64,000 bases of DNA, from the NCBI RefSeq assembly GCF_946887195.1, contig NZ_CAMPKE010000001.1:390100-454099 (forward strand), in the 5' to 3' direction. Source of the DNA: an uncultured Halomonas sp. Its GTDB lineage: Bacteria > Pseudomonadota > Gammaproteobacteria > Pseudomonadales > Halomonadaceae. Of the stretch, positions 27,395 to 36,674 are shown piece after piece. The notes beneath the pieces were generated by a model. It was not told the origin of the DNA and ran no database searches. It saw nothing but the letters and a program-made list of their open reading frames with translations. Each line of letters starts with the position of its first letter. The first letter of the stretch is position 1. The translations under genes were made by a program, and so were the position numbers.

Positions 27395-28714
27395 ATGGAA
27401 ATTTCTCAGCTACTATCCGCCAATGCCGCCCCTGCCTCTTCCGCAGCCAAAGGCACACAGGACACCCCAGCGGACGGCGCGGATTTCGCCAAAGTGCTCA
27501 AGCAGTCGGGCGACGCCGTTAGCGGCAAAGAGGCACGCGAAACCGCCAACGCGGCCGAGCCGGGTAACGAATCGCTCGCGCAGCCGGCCGGAGAAGGCAG
27601 CGCCGACATGGAGGCCCTGGCCAAGTTCGACGGGTCGGAGACACTGCCCGAGCCCATGGACGCAACGGCGTCGGTTGCCGATACGCCGATCATCGGGCTC
27701 TCGCCATTGACGCAGAATATCGCCCAGGCCATATCGACACAGCTGACCCCTCAGCCCACCCAGCCGTCGGTTATCGCTGAAACGCTGGTCGCCACGCCGA
27801 CGACTGCCGCAGCCGCATTGGCTGGCGGCGAAGCGATACATGACCTGGCTGCCATTCGCGAACGCTTGGCGGCCATTGCCAATGCCCAGCGCGACACGAC
27901 GCCGCTCTCTGCATCGACTGCCAACGTCGTCGCTACGCTACCCACTGCGGAGCAGACCGCACTGGGCATCGCCAGGCCGGCGCTGCGAGCCAGCGCCGAG
28001 ATCGCCAGTCTCACGGATCGAGCCGTCGCATCGCGCCATCACTCCTCGACCGCACAGGGCATGCAACCGACCGGCTCCCAGAATGTCGCGACCACCGCGC
28101 CAGCCGCCAGCCAGCCGGCAACGTTCATGGACGCCATCGCCACCCCACCGGCAGTGGCCGATTCGCCGATGGTGGGTCGTAGTGGCGAAGGTCATACCGC
28201 CCAGGCACACGTACCGACCGGCAGCCTTGCCGGCACGACGACCGGCGCGAGCGCTCAAGCGCAGGCCGCACCCGCTCAGGTGCTGAATGCCCCGCTGGCC
28301 ACGCCGCAATGGCAACAGGGCTTGGGTCAGCAAGTGGTTGCGCTGCATCAGCGCGGCGCCCAGCAGATGGAACTGCATCTTCGTCCCGCCGATCTGGGTG
28401 CCTTGACGATCAGTCTCAAGGTCGACGATCAACTCGCCCAGTTGCAGCTATTCTCGGCCAACCCGCATGTGCGCACGGCTATCGAGCAGGCCATTCCGCA
28501 ACTGCGCGAGGCACTGGGAGAGAATGGTATCCAGCTTGGGGAGGCGATGGTGGGCGAGCATCATCAGCCCAGTGACGACGGCTCACGCCCGGACAACGCC
28601 GCCCTCGCCTCACGCGATGAGCTATCCACCCTATCGGGTGAAGACGCCGATCTCGCGACGTCCACCGCCCGGCCCTTGGCCGGCAATGGCAACGCCGTCG
28701 ATCTCTACGCCTGA
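27395..28714 (+). CDS. fliK: Flagellar hook-length control protein FliK (main copy)
   Basis: Secreted molecular ruler that triggers the FlhB substrate switch when the hook is complete. The 439-residue protein has a long Ala/Thr/Pro-rich ruler region and the conserved C-terminal domain from about residue 300 (ALHQRGAQQMELHLRPADLG, LTISLKVDDQLAQLQLFSAN, LREALGENGIQLGEAMV). It ends the fliFGHIJK unit. A second FliK-type protein is encoded at 7685-8947. Confidence 0.96.
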   Translation: MEISQLLSANAAPASSAAKGTQDTPADGADFAKVLKQSGDAVSGKEARETANAAEPGNESLAQPAGEGSADMEALAKFDGSETLPEPMDATASVADTPIIGLSPLTQNIAQAISTQLTPQPTQPSVIAETLVATPTTAAAALAGGEAIHDLAAIRERLAAIANAQRDTTPLSASTANVVATLPTAEQTALGIARPALRASAEIASLTDRAVASRHHSSTAQGMQPTGSQNVATTAPAASQPATFMDAIATPPAVADSPMVGRSGEGHTAQAHVPTGSLAGTTTGASAQAQAAPAQVLNAPLATPQWQQGLGQQVVALHQRGAQQMELHLRPADLGALTISLKVDDQLAQLQLFSANPHVRTAIEQAIPQLREALGENGIQLGEAMVGEHHQPSDDGSRPDNAALASRDELSTLSGEDADLATSTARPLAGNGNAVDLYA

Positions 28715-28740
28715 TCCAGAAGCGAAAGCGCCCCGACCCT

Positions 28741-28766
28741 TCAAGAGTCGGCTCATTGGCCGATAA
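28741..28766 (+). promoter_or_regulatory. Possible sigma-28 promoter before fliL
   Basis: TCAAG (28741-28745), a 13-base spacer, and exact GCCGATAA (28759-28766) in the 207-base gap between fliK and fliL. The spacer is one base shorter than the best E. coli-type spacing. The same segment can form stem-loops (CGCCCC with GGGGCG further on), so it may also end the fliF transcript. Confidence 0.45.
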
Positions 28767-28921
28767 CCGGAACAAGGGGCGTATCGCCTGTGCGTGCCAG
28801 CATTTCAGCGCCAGTGCAAAACCCCGAGATAAGCGTATATCGCCAGTCTTTTCCATCCTTGCCGATGGGACGACTGCCGCCATACTCCACCTCTGAATCA
28901 CCGATAATGACGGCGTAAGCA

Positions 28922-29410
28922 ATGGCCAGGAATCAAACCGCAGGTAAAAGCCGCAAGCCCTGGTGGCTACTCGGCATTCTCATCATCATGCTCTCGATGG
29001 CGTGTTCGGCCGCCGTGTTCTTCATGCTCGACTCGAGGAATCCAGCCGTTGCCCAGGATTCGCTGACGCTTGATGAGCCGATCGAACCGCCAACGCCGAT
29101 CTTCGTGGGCATATCGCCCTTTACGGTCAATCTGCAGAGCGAAGAATACGCGCAGCGCCTGCTGTACATCGGCCTGTCGCTCAAGGTCGCCGACGAATTC
29201 ACCCAAGAGTTGATCCTTGAACATATGCCACAGGTGCGTAGCCGATTGCTGATGCTGCTATCGAGCCAAAACGCCAAGGAATTGATTTCACCGCAGGGCA
29301 AAGTGGCGCTATCGAAGGAAATTCTGGCGCTGTTCGACGAGCCATTCAACGACCGGCAGCCGGCATTGGCGGTCCAGAATGTGCTTTACACCGACTTCAT
29401 CGTGCAATAG
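28922..29410 (+). CDS. fliL: Flagellar basal body-associated protein FliL
   Basis: Single-pass inner-membrane protein that surrounds the stator and supports torque. The 162-residue product has a basic N-terminus, a membrane helix at about residues 16-36 (LLGILIIMLSMACSAAVFFM) and the periplasmic FliL domain (FVGISPFTVNLQSEEYAQRL, HMPQVRSRLLMLLSSQNAKE). It opens the fliLMNOPQR unit and lies 6 bases before fliM. Confidence 0.97.
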   Translation: MARNQTAGKSRKPWWLLGILIIMLSMACSAAVFFMLDSRNPAVAQDSLTLDEPIEPPTPIFVGISPFTVNLQSEEYAQRLLYIGLSLKVADEFTQELILEHMPQVRSRLLMLLSSQNAKELISPQGKVALSKEILALFDEPFNDRQPALAVQNVLYTDFIVQ

Positions 29411-29416
29411 GACACC

Positions 29417-30457
29417 ATGTCTCAAGACGATCTGCTTTCGCAGGATGAGATCGACGCCCTGCTCAAGGGTGTCAGCGGCGAGGAAGAGTCCAGCCCTGGC
29501 AAGGACACGGTCAGCGACGCGCGTGTGCGCGCCTATGATCCCGCGACGCAGCACCGGGTCATCCGCGAGCGTCTGCATGCGCTGGATATCATCAACGAGC
29601 GCTTTGCCCGCCAGTTCCGCATGAGCCTGTTCAATCTGCTGCGGCGCAGTGCCGATATCACCGTGGAAAACGTGCGTTACCAAAGTTACAGCGAATTTGC
29701 GCGGCATATCCCGGTGCCCACCAATATCAACCTGGTCTCCATGAAGCCGCTGCGAGGCACCGCGCTGGTGGTCTTCCCACCCAGCCTGGTATTCATGGTG
29801 GTCGATAACCTGTTCGGTGGCGATGGGCGTTTTCTGACCAAGTCCGAAGGCCGTGAATTCACGCATACCGAGCAGCGCATCATCCAGCGCCTGCTCAAAT
29901 TGTCCATCGACGCCTATCAGGACGCCTGGAAATCGGTCTATCCACTGGAGATCGATTACCTGCGCTCGGAGATGCAGGTACGCTTCGCCAACATCACAAG
30001 CTCCCCCAACGAGATCGTGGTGACCAGTACGTTCCATCTGGAAGTCGGCAATCTGGCCAGTAACTTCCAGATCTGCATGCCCTATTCGATGATCGAACCG
30101 ATCCGCGATCTGCTTTCCGGGCCGCTGACCGATAGCCATGCCGACGAAGATCGCCAATGGGGCCAGCGCATGGCCGGTGAGATCAAGCACTCCCAGGTCG
30201 AGCTGGTGGCCGATTTCGTCGATATCGTCACCAGCATCGGCCGGGTCATGTCACTCAAATCCGGCGACGTATTGCCAATCGAATTGCCCGATATCGTCTC
30301 GGCCCGTGTCGATGGCGTGCCCGTCATGGATTGCGAATTCGGCAGCCAGCACGAGCAGCGGGCACTGCGCGTACGCAAGTTGATCGATCACGTCGCCAAT
30401 AACGCCAAGTTTGCCCCAGGTCTGACGCCTGAAGCCAAGGAATCCGACAATGACTGA
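29417..30457 (+). CDS. fliM: Flagellar motor switch protein FliM
   Basis: C-ring protein that binds phosphorylated CheY. The 346-residue protein begins with the CheY-binding peptide (DLLSQDEIDALLKGVSG) and continues with the CheC-like middle domain (LRGTALVVFPPSLVFMVVDN, FGGDGRF) and the C-terminal SpoA domain (VDIVTSIGRVMSLKSGDVLP). Conservation is high throughout. It overlaps fliN by 8 bases. Confidence 0.98.
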   Translation: MSQDDLLSQDEIDALLKGVSGEEESSPGKDTVSDARVRAYDPATQHRVIRERLHALDIINERFARQFRMSLFNLLRRSADITVENVRYQSYSEFARHIPVPTNINLVSMKPLRGTALVVFPPSLVFMVVDNLFGGDGRFLTKSEGREFTHTEQRIIQRLLKLSIDAYQDAWKSVYPLEIDYLRSEMQVRFANITSSPNEIVVTSTFHLEVGNLASNFQICMPYSMIEPIRDLLSGPLTDSHADEDRQWGQRMAGEIKHSQVELVADFVDIVTSIGRVMSLKSGDVLPIELPDIVSARVDGVPVMDCEFGSQHEQRALRVRKLIDHVANNAKFAPGLTPEAKESDND

Positions 30458-30968
30458 CCCCAAGAAACCCGATCAAAAGAGCAGCGACGACGATTGGGCA
30501 GACGCCATGGCCGAGCAGCAAGGCGAGGCTGACAAGGGGCCCGCCGGGGACGTCGAGGACGACCCCTGGGCAGCGGCGTTTGCCGAACAGGCCGAGGCCG
30601 AACCCGAGCCCGAGCCCGAGCGACACGTCGACGACAGCGGCAAGCCGGCTGCCGCCGGCTCGCAGGTTTTCAAGCCATTGGATCAGGGTAGCAGCAGCAA
30701 CGTCATGCGCGATCTGGAAATGATCATGGACATCCCGGTCAAGCTGACCGTGGAATTGGGTCGCACCCGTATCACTATCAAGCAGCTGCTCGAACTCGCG
30801 CAAGGCTCGGTGATCGAGCTCGATGGTCTTGCCGGCGAGCCGATGGATATTCTCATCAACGGTTACCTGATCGCGCAAGGCGAAGTCGTGGTCGTGGATG
30901 ACAAGTACGGCATTCGTATCACCGAAATCATCACTCCCTCCGAGCGTGTGCAGAAACTCAATCGATGA
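30450..30968 (+). CDS. fliN: Flagellar motor switch protein FliN
   Basis: C-ring component and export docking platform. The 172-residue protein is longer than E. coli FliN (137) because of an acidic, Glu/Pro-rich N-terminal extension (about 75 residues, EPEPEPERHVDD). The SpoA domain is complete (LEMIMDIPVKLTVELGRTRI, QGSVIELDGLAGEPMDILIN, GYLIAQGEVVVVDDKYGIRI). The stop overlaps the fliO start by 4 bases. Confidence 0.98.
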   Translation: MTDPKKPDQKSSDDDWADAMAEQQGEADKGPAGDVEDDPWAAAFAEQAEAEPEPEPERHVDDSGKPAAAGSQVFKPLDQGSSSNVMRDLEMIMDIPVKLTVELGRTRITIKQLLELAQGSVIELDGLAGEPMDILINGYLIAQGEVVVVDDKYGIRITEIITPSERVQKLNR

Positions 30969-31450
30969 GCCAGACATTTGCCAGCCAGAGCGCCGCTCAA
31001 AGCGCTGCCGAAACCCTCGGTGGCGCCCAGAGCGACTTATTGGGTCTCGCCGTGCTCGGCAAGACCGCCCTGGCGCTGGCCATCGTCATCGGCGTGATTC
31101 TGCTCTGTAGCGCCGTGCTCAAACGCCTCGGTCCCGGCCGTGGGCGTCAGGGCCAGCATCTCAAGGTAGTGGCGAGCACCGCGGTCGGCCAACGCGAGCG
31201 CGTGGTGATCGTCGAAGTCCAGGATACTTGGCTGGTGCTGGGCGTCGGGGGTGGGCAGGTCAATTCGCTGCACACCATGTCCACACCGCCCGATATCGAT
31301 TCATCCCCGCTATCGGCAGTCGATAGCGGTGGCTTCGCGTCACGCTTCGCGGCTGCCCTGCGCCATAACGCGCGTGCGCCCTTCTCGAATGGCAGATCGC
31401 ACGGAAAGCCGAGCGGTGACAAGGATGGAAGATCGGGAGGCAAGGCGTGA
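30965..31450 (+). CDS. fliO: Flagellar biosynthetic protein FliO
   Basis: Small inner-membrane protein that helps assemble the FliP ring of the export gate. The 161-residue product has one membrane helix at about residues 34-56 ([20 protein letters not shown]) and the short FliO cytoplasmic domain ([37 protein letters not shown]), then a Ser/Gly/Lys-rich tail. It starts in an ATGA overlap with fliN and ends in a GTGA overlap with fliP. Confidence 0.94.
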   Translation: MSQTFASQSAAQSAAETLGGAQSDLLGLAVLGKTALALAIVIGVILLCSAVLKRLGPGRGRQGQHLKVVASTAVGQRERVVIVEVQDTWLVLGVGGGQVNSLHTMSTPPDIDSSPLSAVDSGGFASRFAAALRHNARAPFSNGRSHGKPSGDKDGRSGGKA

Positions 31451-32259
31451 GCGGCATCCACAGGCGCAGCGCCAACGCATTATCCCTTCTGGCACGCCCT
31501 CGCTGGAGCCAGTGGAGGCTGCCCGCCACCGCACTGCTGAGCATCGCCTTGTTGCTGTGCTGGCCGCTCGAAGCGCTCGGCCAGAGCATCCCCGGAGTGA
31601 TCAGTCGCCCGCTCGAGGATGGCGGCCAGCAATGGTCGTTGAGCTTGCAGACGCTACTGCTGCTGAGTTCGATGGCCTTCCTGCCGGCGCTACTGCTGAT
31701 GATGACCAGCTTCACACGAATCATCATCGTATTGAGTCTATTGCGCACCGCCATCGGCACCCAATCGGCACCGCCCAATCAGGTCCTGTTGGGCTTGGCG
31801 CTGTTTCTGACCTTCTTCATCATGTCGCCGGTGCTCGATCAGGTTTATCAGGTGGCCTGGCAACCGTTTTCCGAGCAGCAGATCAACTTCGACGAGTTTC
31901 TGCAATTGGCCAGCCAGCCGTTTCGCGAATTCATGCTGGCTCAATCCCGCGAGCCGGATATCGCCCTGTTCGCGCGGCTCGCCGATGTCGGCGCCATGCA
32001 GGGGCCGGAAGACGTGCCCATGCGCGTGTTGCTACCGGCGTTCGTGACCAGTGAATTGAAAACCGCTTTCCAGATCGGCTTCACGATCTTCATCCCGTTT
32101 CTGATCATCGACCTGGTGGTGGCCAGCGTACTGATGGCGCTGGGTATGATGATGGTACCCCCTGCGACCATCTCGCTGCCCTTCAAGCTGATGCTGTTCG
32201 TACTGGTGGATGGCTGGCAGTTGCTGATCGGCTCGCTGGCGGAAAGCTTTTATATATAG
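31447..32259 (+). CDS. fliP: Flagellar export gate protein FliP
   Basis: Core of the type III export gate. The 270-residue protein has an N-terminal signal-like helix ([16 protein letters not shown]) and the FliP helices, with signatures [39 protein letters not shown] and [20 protein letters not shown]. The start is GTG at 31447, overlapping the fliO stop. It is followed by fliQ after 18 bases. Confidence 0.98.
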   Translation: MSGIHRRSANALSLLARPRWSQWRLPATALLSIALLLCWPLEALGQSIPGVISRPLEDGGQQWSLSLQTLLLLSSMAFLPALLLMMTSFTRIIIVLSLLRTAIGTQSAPPNQVLLGLALFLTFFIMSPVLDQVYQVAWQPFSEQQINFDEFLQLASQPFREFMLAQSREPDIALFARLADVGAMQGPEDVPMRVLLPAFVTSELKTAFQIGFTIFIPFLIIDLVVASVLMALGMMMVPPATISLPFKLMLFVLVDGWQLLIGSLAESFYI

Positions 32260-32277
32260 TTTATTTAGAGGTGCACC

Positions 32278-32547
32278 ATGACACCGGAAATGGTCATGAG
32301 CATGGCCTACCAGGGCATGAAAGTGACGCTGTTCCTGGCCGGGCCGTTGCTGATCACGGCGCTGCTGATCGGCTTGCTGGTCAGCTTGTTCCAGGCGGCC
32401 ACCCAGATCAATGAGATGACCCTGTCGTTCATCCCCAAGATTCTCGGCGTGTTCGCCGCGCTGGTGTTGGCCGGCCCTTGGCTCATTCAGTTGATCACCG
32501 ATTTCACGACCGAGCTTTTTCGCAATATTCCCCTGATGATCGGCTGA
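32278..32547 (+). CDS. fliQ: Flagellar export gate protein FliQ
   Basis: Two-helix subunit of the FliPQR export gate. The 89-residue size is typical. Features are MTPEMVMSMAYQGMKVTLFL, the paired membrane helices, and the conserved QAATQINEMTLSFIPKI loop. An AGGTG-type site precedes the ATG. It ends one base before fliR. Confidence 0.98.
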   Translation: MTPEMVMSMAYQGMKVTLFLAGPLLITALLIGLLVSLFQAATQINEMTLSFIPKILGVFAALVLAGPWLIQLITDFTTELFRNIPLMIG

Positions 32548-32548
32548 C

Positions 32549-33343
32549 ATGATCGAGGTCACCTTCGATCAGTTGCAGGGCTGGCTCATCGCATTTCTGT
32601 GGCCGTTCGTGCGTATCGCCGCCTTTATCATGGCCGCCCCGCTATGGGGTCATTCCAGCATACCCACACAGGTCAAGATTGGCCTGGCAGCCGTGCTTGC
32701 CATCGTGATCTCCCCGGTTCTACCCCCGCTGCCCGATATCCCGATCATGTCATGGGAGGGGCTTGGCATCATGGTCGAGCAGATGCTGATCGGTATAGCC
32801 ATCGGCCTGGTGATGCGAGTCACATTGACGGTGGTAATGGCCGCCGGCGAATATATCGGCCTGCAAATGGGCCTGGGTTTCGCGACGTTTTTCTCGCCGG
32901 CGCTCGGCACCAATACCATGATCCTGTCGCGGGTTCTGTACATCGTCACGCTGTTGATGCTGCTCGCCTTCAATGGCCATCTGGTGGTGATCGAGATCCT
33001 CGCGACATCCTTCGAAACCCTGCCTATCGGCATGGGCGGCTTCAATCCTGCTGCCTTCGAAATGCTCGCGCGTTACGGCGGCACGATCTTCGTCGCCGGG
33101 CTCTTGCTGGCATTGCCGGTGGTGGCATCGCTGCTGATCATCAACCTCTCGTTGGGTATTCTGAACCGCGCCTCGCCGCAACTGACGATTTTCTCGGTGG
33201 GCTTTCCGCTGACTTTGGTGGTGGGATTGGCGTTGATGATGGTACTGATGAGCGATCTGGCCGGCTTTCTGGAAAGGCTGTTCATGGAAGGCTTCGCCTT
33301 CATGCGCGAATTGATAGCGGTGATGGCGCCCCTCGCCAACTGA
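32549..33343 (+). CDS. fliR: Flagellar export gate protein FliR
   Basis: Membrane subunit of the export gate, inserted in the FliP ring. The 264-residue protein has about six hydrophobic helices and conserved stretches (WPFVRIAAFIMAAPLWG, GEYIGLQMGLGFATFFSPAL, NLSLGILNRASPQLTIFSVG, FPLTLVVGL). It is the last gene of fliLMNOPQR and converges on flgL. Confidence 0.98.
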   Translation: MIEVTFDQLQGWLIAFLWPFVRIAAFIMAAPLWGHSSIPTQVKIGLAAVLAIVISPVLPPLPDIPIMSWEGLGIMVEQMLIGIAIGLVMRVTLTVVMAAGEYIGLQMGLGFATFFSPALGTNTMILSRVLYIVTLLMLLAFNGHLVVIEILATSFETLPIGMGGFNPAAFEMLARYGGTIFVAGLLLALPVVASLLIINLSLGILNRASPQLTIFSVGFPLTLVVGLALMMVLMSDLAGFLERLFMEGFAFMRELIAVMAPLAN

Positions 33344-33369
33344 TTTCGAGCGCTCGAGCGCAAGATAGC

Positions 33370-33385
33370 GGGCGCCATGGCGCCC
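33370..33385. terminator. Palindrome between convergent fliR and flgL
   Basis: GGGCGCCATGGCGCCC (33370-33385) is a perfect 16-base palindrome in the 53-base gap between two convergent operons. It can form a GC-rich hairpin on both transcripts. No T-run follows, so its role as a bidirectional terminator rests on position. Confidence 0.5.
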
Positions 33386-33396
33386 GGTTGATCCAC

Positions 33397-34611
33397 TTAA
33401 AGCTGTTCGAACAGTGACAGACCCTGAATGCCGACGAAGGCTTTTTGCGATGCCTGCAATGCCGCCTGGCGCAGCAGGTAGTCGGAGGTCGCCTTGGCGA
33501 GGTCGAGATCGACCAGTTCGGAGAGCGTCGAGGCGTAGTTCAGTTCTCGATTGCTGCCCACCGTATCCAGCACATCGAGTTCATTGATACGCGCCCCCAC
33601 CGAAGCATTCACGGTGAGCACATTGTTCAGGCTGTTATCGAGTTCGCGGCTGGTCGTCGACAGCATATTCTGCAAGGCCGCCTTGGCCGCATCGGTGTCG
33701 GTTTCCGAGTTGAGCGCGGCGACCGCGTTTTCCAGCGTGGTGAACAGGCTCTGCTCCTGCGCCTTGTCCATGCTGATCGTATCGCCGGCTTCAGGCGTGC
33801 CTTCGAGGGTCAGGGAGAGGCCGCCGAAGTTGAGCGTCTCGCCATCGACATAGGGCTGGTCCGTCTCTACATCTGTAGCGGGAGTGGTTGAATCGTTAGA
33901 GATGCTATAAATGGGATTGCCAGCGCCGTCTTCACCGAAGGTGATGGTATAGCTATCGCCATAGCCGGGATCAGACGCATCCACGCGTGCCGGGCCGGTA
34001 AACGTCACGTTACCGTCGTTGTCGCCGGCACGAGCCACATAACCGGAGCCGCTATGCACGCCGGCGAAGATTTCGCGACCGCTGTCACCCACCGTCATCT
34101 CCCGGGTGGAGCCGACCTGCTGTGCCCTGACGTCGTCACTGCCGACATATTCGATGCCATCGGCGCCACGCACGAAGGGCGGCGCATCGTCCTCGAAACC
34201 ACCGAACAGATAGGCGCCGTTACCGTTGGTGGTATTGGCCTGGCCAATCAGGTTCTCGTAGATACCGTTCAACTCGCTGGCGATCGAGGCACGATCTTCA
34301 TCGCTCAAGGTGCCGTTGGCCGCCTGGACGATCAGCGTCTTGGCACTGGCGATGGCGTCGCCAATGCTGCCGAGCACGCTCGCTTCCTGGGACAACGCAT
34401 TGCGCGCACTGACCCGGGCATCGGCGTATTGCTGATTGACCGCCGACGATTGCGCGACACCCACCGCGCGCGACGCCGCCTGCGGGTCGTCAGAGGGATT
34501 GACGACCCGCTTGCCGCTGGCGATCTGCTGGCTGACCTTTAGAAATTCGCCCTGCTGACGATTCATCGACGCCAGGCTGCTCTCGAACATGGTCACGGTA
34601 CTAATACGCAT
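33397..34611 (-). CDS. flgL: Hook-filament junction protein FlgL (HAP3)
   Basis: Axial protein joining hook and filament. The 404-residue protein has flagellin-like terminal helices: MRISTVTMFESSLASMNRQQ at the N-terminus and SDYLLRQAALQASQKAFVGI near the C-terminus, with a variable beta-rich middle (YGDSYTITFGEDGAGNPIYS). It follows flgK by 33 bases, and both depend on the sigma-28 promoter before flgK. Confidence 0.97.
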   Translation of the reverse strand: MRISTVTMFESSLASMNRQQGEFLKVSQQIASGKRVVNPSDDPQAASRAVGVAQSSAVNQQYADARVSARNALSQEASVLGSIGDAIASAKTLIVQAANGTLSDEDRASIASELNGIYENLIGQANTTNGNGAYLFGGFEDDAPPFVRGADGIEYVGSDDVRAQQVGSTREMTVGDSGREIFAGVHSGSGYVARAGDNDGNVTFTGPARVDASDPGYGDSYTITFGEDGAGNPIYSISNDSTTPATDVETDQPYVDGETLNFGGLSLTLEGTPEAGDTISMDKAQEQSLFTTLENAVAALNSETDTDAAKAALQNMLSTTSRELDNSLNNVLTVNASVGARINELDVLDTVGSNRELNYASTLSELVDLDLAKATSDYLLRQAALQASQKAFVGIQGLSLFEQL

Positions 34612-34644
34612 GACGGTGCCTCACACTAAGAAAGATGGCTGGCA

Positions 34645-36579
34645 TTAACGCAGGCCAAGAATGGTATCGAGTATGGTGCTGCCGGTCTGAATCACCTGGG
34701 CGTTGGCCTGGAAGAACTGCTGATAGCGAATCAGATTGGCGGCCTCTTCGTTGAGATTGACCCCGGATTTGGACTGTTGCACGGCGGTAAGCTGCTCGGC
34801 CAAGCCCTGTTGTGCGGCCAGATTGACCTTGGCGACGTTGGTCTGATTGCCGACCACGCTGACCAACGAGGCGTAGGTTTGGCTGAAGGTGGCCTCGCCA
34901 CTGACCAACTCGGCATCCTGCAGATTCTGCATGGCCAGCGCATTGCGGTTGTCGCCGCTGGACCCAGGGAAGGAACCGAAAGTAATCCTATCACCGTCCG
35001 CAGCCTGCCCCGTCAAGGTGAAGCTGACGCCATCGACGGTGATCGTATCGCCCGCCTGAAGGCCCGTAATCCCATCTTCAGGATTGGTGCGCACTGCTCC
35101 GTTGACGGAGACGCTCATACCTGCCGTAAAGCCATCAAGGGTATAGGTGCCTGTCGTCGTATCGACGTTGCTCACCGTGAGATCCATGTTCGACGTAGGC
35201 AACAGATACCCACGCTCGGCGCTGATTCCCTCGATAGCCAGCGAGCCGCTATTGGCGCTGTTTGCCTCGACCTGTATCAGCGATGCCGCGGCGATTTCCG
35301 ACGTATCGTCGATCAGGTTCTCGAACTGACCGGCCAGGTTACGTGTCGGTTGAACCGAGAAGGTATCCCCCGCTTGCGCCGTGCCGCTTTCGACGGTCAG
35401 CGTGACGCCGTCGAACGTCAGCGTCGTATTGCCGTCAGCATCGGTTCCCATCGCGGCCGTCACGGCCTCGCCAGAATCGCGACGTATCACCGAATAGTCG
35501 GTGCCGTCGTAGCTGACCTCGTAATCGTTGGTGGTCACCGCCGTGAAATCGCTGAATTCGGCACTGATCACTGCATCGCCGGCGTTATTGTCGTTCGAAT
35601 AGACGGTCGGCCCGCCAATCGCGAAGAACTCCCCCCCGCGCTCGCCGTTCAGATCCTGCCCCAGGCGGTGCTGGGCATTGAAGCCTTCGGCCAGTGCCAG
35701 CGCCAATTGGCCGACCTGGTTCTGGGTCTGATCCAGCGACTCGCGGCGGAAGGTCATCAGCCCGCCGAGGGTGCCGTTATCGAAGAGCGCTTCGTCGAGC
35801 TCGATCAAGTTGCCACCGGCATCGTTGTAACCGACCACCATGCGCGAGGGATCGGATGACGAGCGGATCGCCTCGAGGTCGAAGCTGCGGTTGCCCGCCA
35901 CCAGCGGCTGGCCATTGCCGATGGTCAGGTTATAGGTGCCGTTATCCTGAATGACCAGGCTGACGCCAATGCGCTCACTGATATTGGCAACCAATTCATC
36001 GCGCTGGTTGAGCAGACTATTGGGCGCTTCGCCGGTCTTGGCCTTGGCGAGTGCGATCTGGCGATTGAGCATCGCCATTTGCTCGGCGGCATTGTTGATC
36101 TGAGTGACTTCGTCGCGAATCTGCCCATTGATGCCGGACTGCATGTCGTCGAGGTAGCTATCGAAGGCGCGGAACTGGGCACTCAGCGTATTGGCGTTGC
36201 CGATCACGCCCTGACGCGCGGCGGGATCGGATGGCGCGCCGGCCATGTCTTCGAGCGATGAGAAGAAGCTCTGCATCAGCGGCGCGAGACCGGCATCGCG
36301 GTCGGCCAGCAGATTGTCGATCTGGCTGATCTGCGTTTCGTAGGCGCGCAGGGCGCTGGCGCTGCTGTTCGCCTGATTGAGCTGCTCGGCGATGTACTTG
36401 CTGAACTGACGCTGGACGTCATTGACCTGAACGCCGCCACCATTGATGCCGCTCTCGCCCAGCAGCGTCAGCTGGCGATTGTAGCCCGGCGTATAGACGT
36501 TACTGATGTTGCTGCTGGTGGTTTGCAGTGCGGCCTGTGCCGCGCCCAGGCCGCTAAGGCCGATGGAAAAGAGGCTCAT
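34645..36579 (-). CDS. flgK: Hook-filament junction protein FlgK (HAP1)
   Basis: Axial junction protein of 644 residues. ATG at 36579 gives the FlgK start MSLFSIGLSGLGAAQAALQT; a start seven codons upstream is possible but less typical. The N-terminal helix motif (SSNISNVYTPGYNRQ) and the C-terminal EEAANLIRYQQFFQANAQVI are characteristic. The middle contains repeated beta domains rich in Asp and Thr. It is longer than E. coli FlgK (547) by domain insertion. Confidence 0.97.
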   Translation of the reverse strand: MSLFSIGLSGLGAAQAALQTTSSNISNVYTPGYNRQLTLLGESGINGGGVQVNDVQRQFSKYIAEQLNQANSSASALRAYETQISQIDNLLADRDAGLAPLMQSFFSSLEDMAGAPSDPAARQGVIGNANTLSAQFRAFDSYLDDMQSGINGQIRDEVTQINNAAEQMAMLNRQIALAKAKTGEAPNSLLNQRDELVANISERIGVSLVIQDNGTYNLTIGNGQPLVAGNRSFDLEAIRSSSDPSRMVVGYNDAGGNLIELDEALFDNGTLGGLMTFRRESLDQTQNQVGQLALALAEGFNAQHRLGQDLNGERGGEFFAIGGPTVYSNDNNAGDAVISAEFSDFTAVTTNDYEVSYDGTDYSVIRRDSGEAVTAAMGTDADGNTTLTFDGVTLTVESGTAQAGDTFSVQPTRNLAGQFENLIDDTSEIAAASLIQVEANSANSGSLAIEGISAERGYLLPTSNMDLTVSNVDTTTGTYTLDGFTAGMSVSVNGAVRTNPEDGITGLQAGDTITVDGVSFTLTGQAADGDRITFGSFPGSSGDNRNALAMQNLQDAELVSGEATFSQTYASLVSVVGNQTNVAKVNLAAQQGLAEQLTAVQQSKSGVNLNEEAANLIRYQQFFQANAQVIQTGSTILDTILGLR

Positions 36580-36609
36580 GAGTCCGTTCCGATTTGGCAA
36601 TTAATAGAA

Positions 36610-36636
36610 GTATCGACCGGCACGACGAAAACTTTA
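36610..36636 (-). promoter_or_regulatory. Sigma-28 (FliA) promoter of flgKL
   Basis: On the minus strand TAAAG (36632-36636), 14-base spacer, GTCGATAC (36610-36617), two mismatches in the -10. Located 31 bases before flgK in the 95-base gap after flgJ, matching the class III position of flgKL elsewhere. Confidence 0.7.
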
Positions 36637-36674
36637 GGCATTGTCCATACGCATCAGCCAAACGCGCCCAGCCA

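Noticed and set aside
30600..30640. GAGCCC-type tandem repeat in the fliN 5' region
   Set aside because: It encodes the Glu-Pro-rich linker of FliN and is explained by coding composition.
34777..35859. A 360-codon plus-strand open frame opposite flgK
   Set aside because: Antisense shadow; the minus-strand FlgK frame has full family conservation at both ends.
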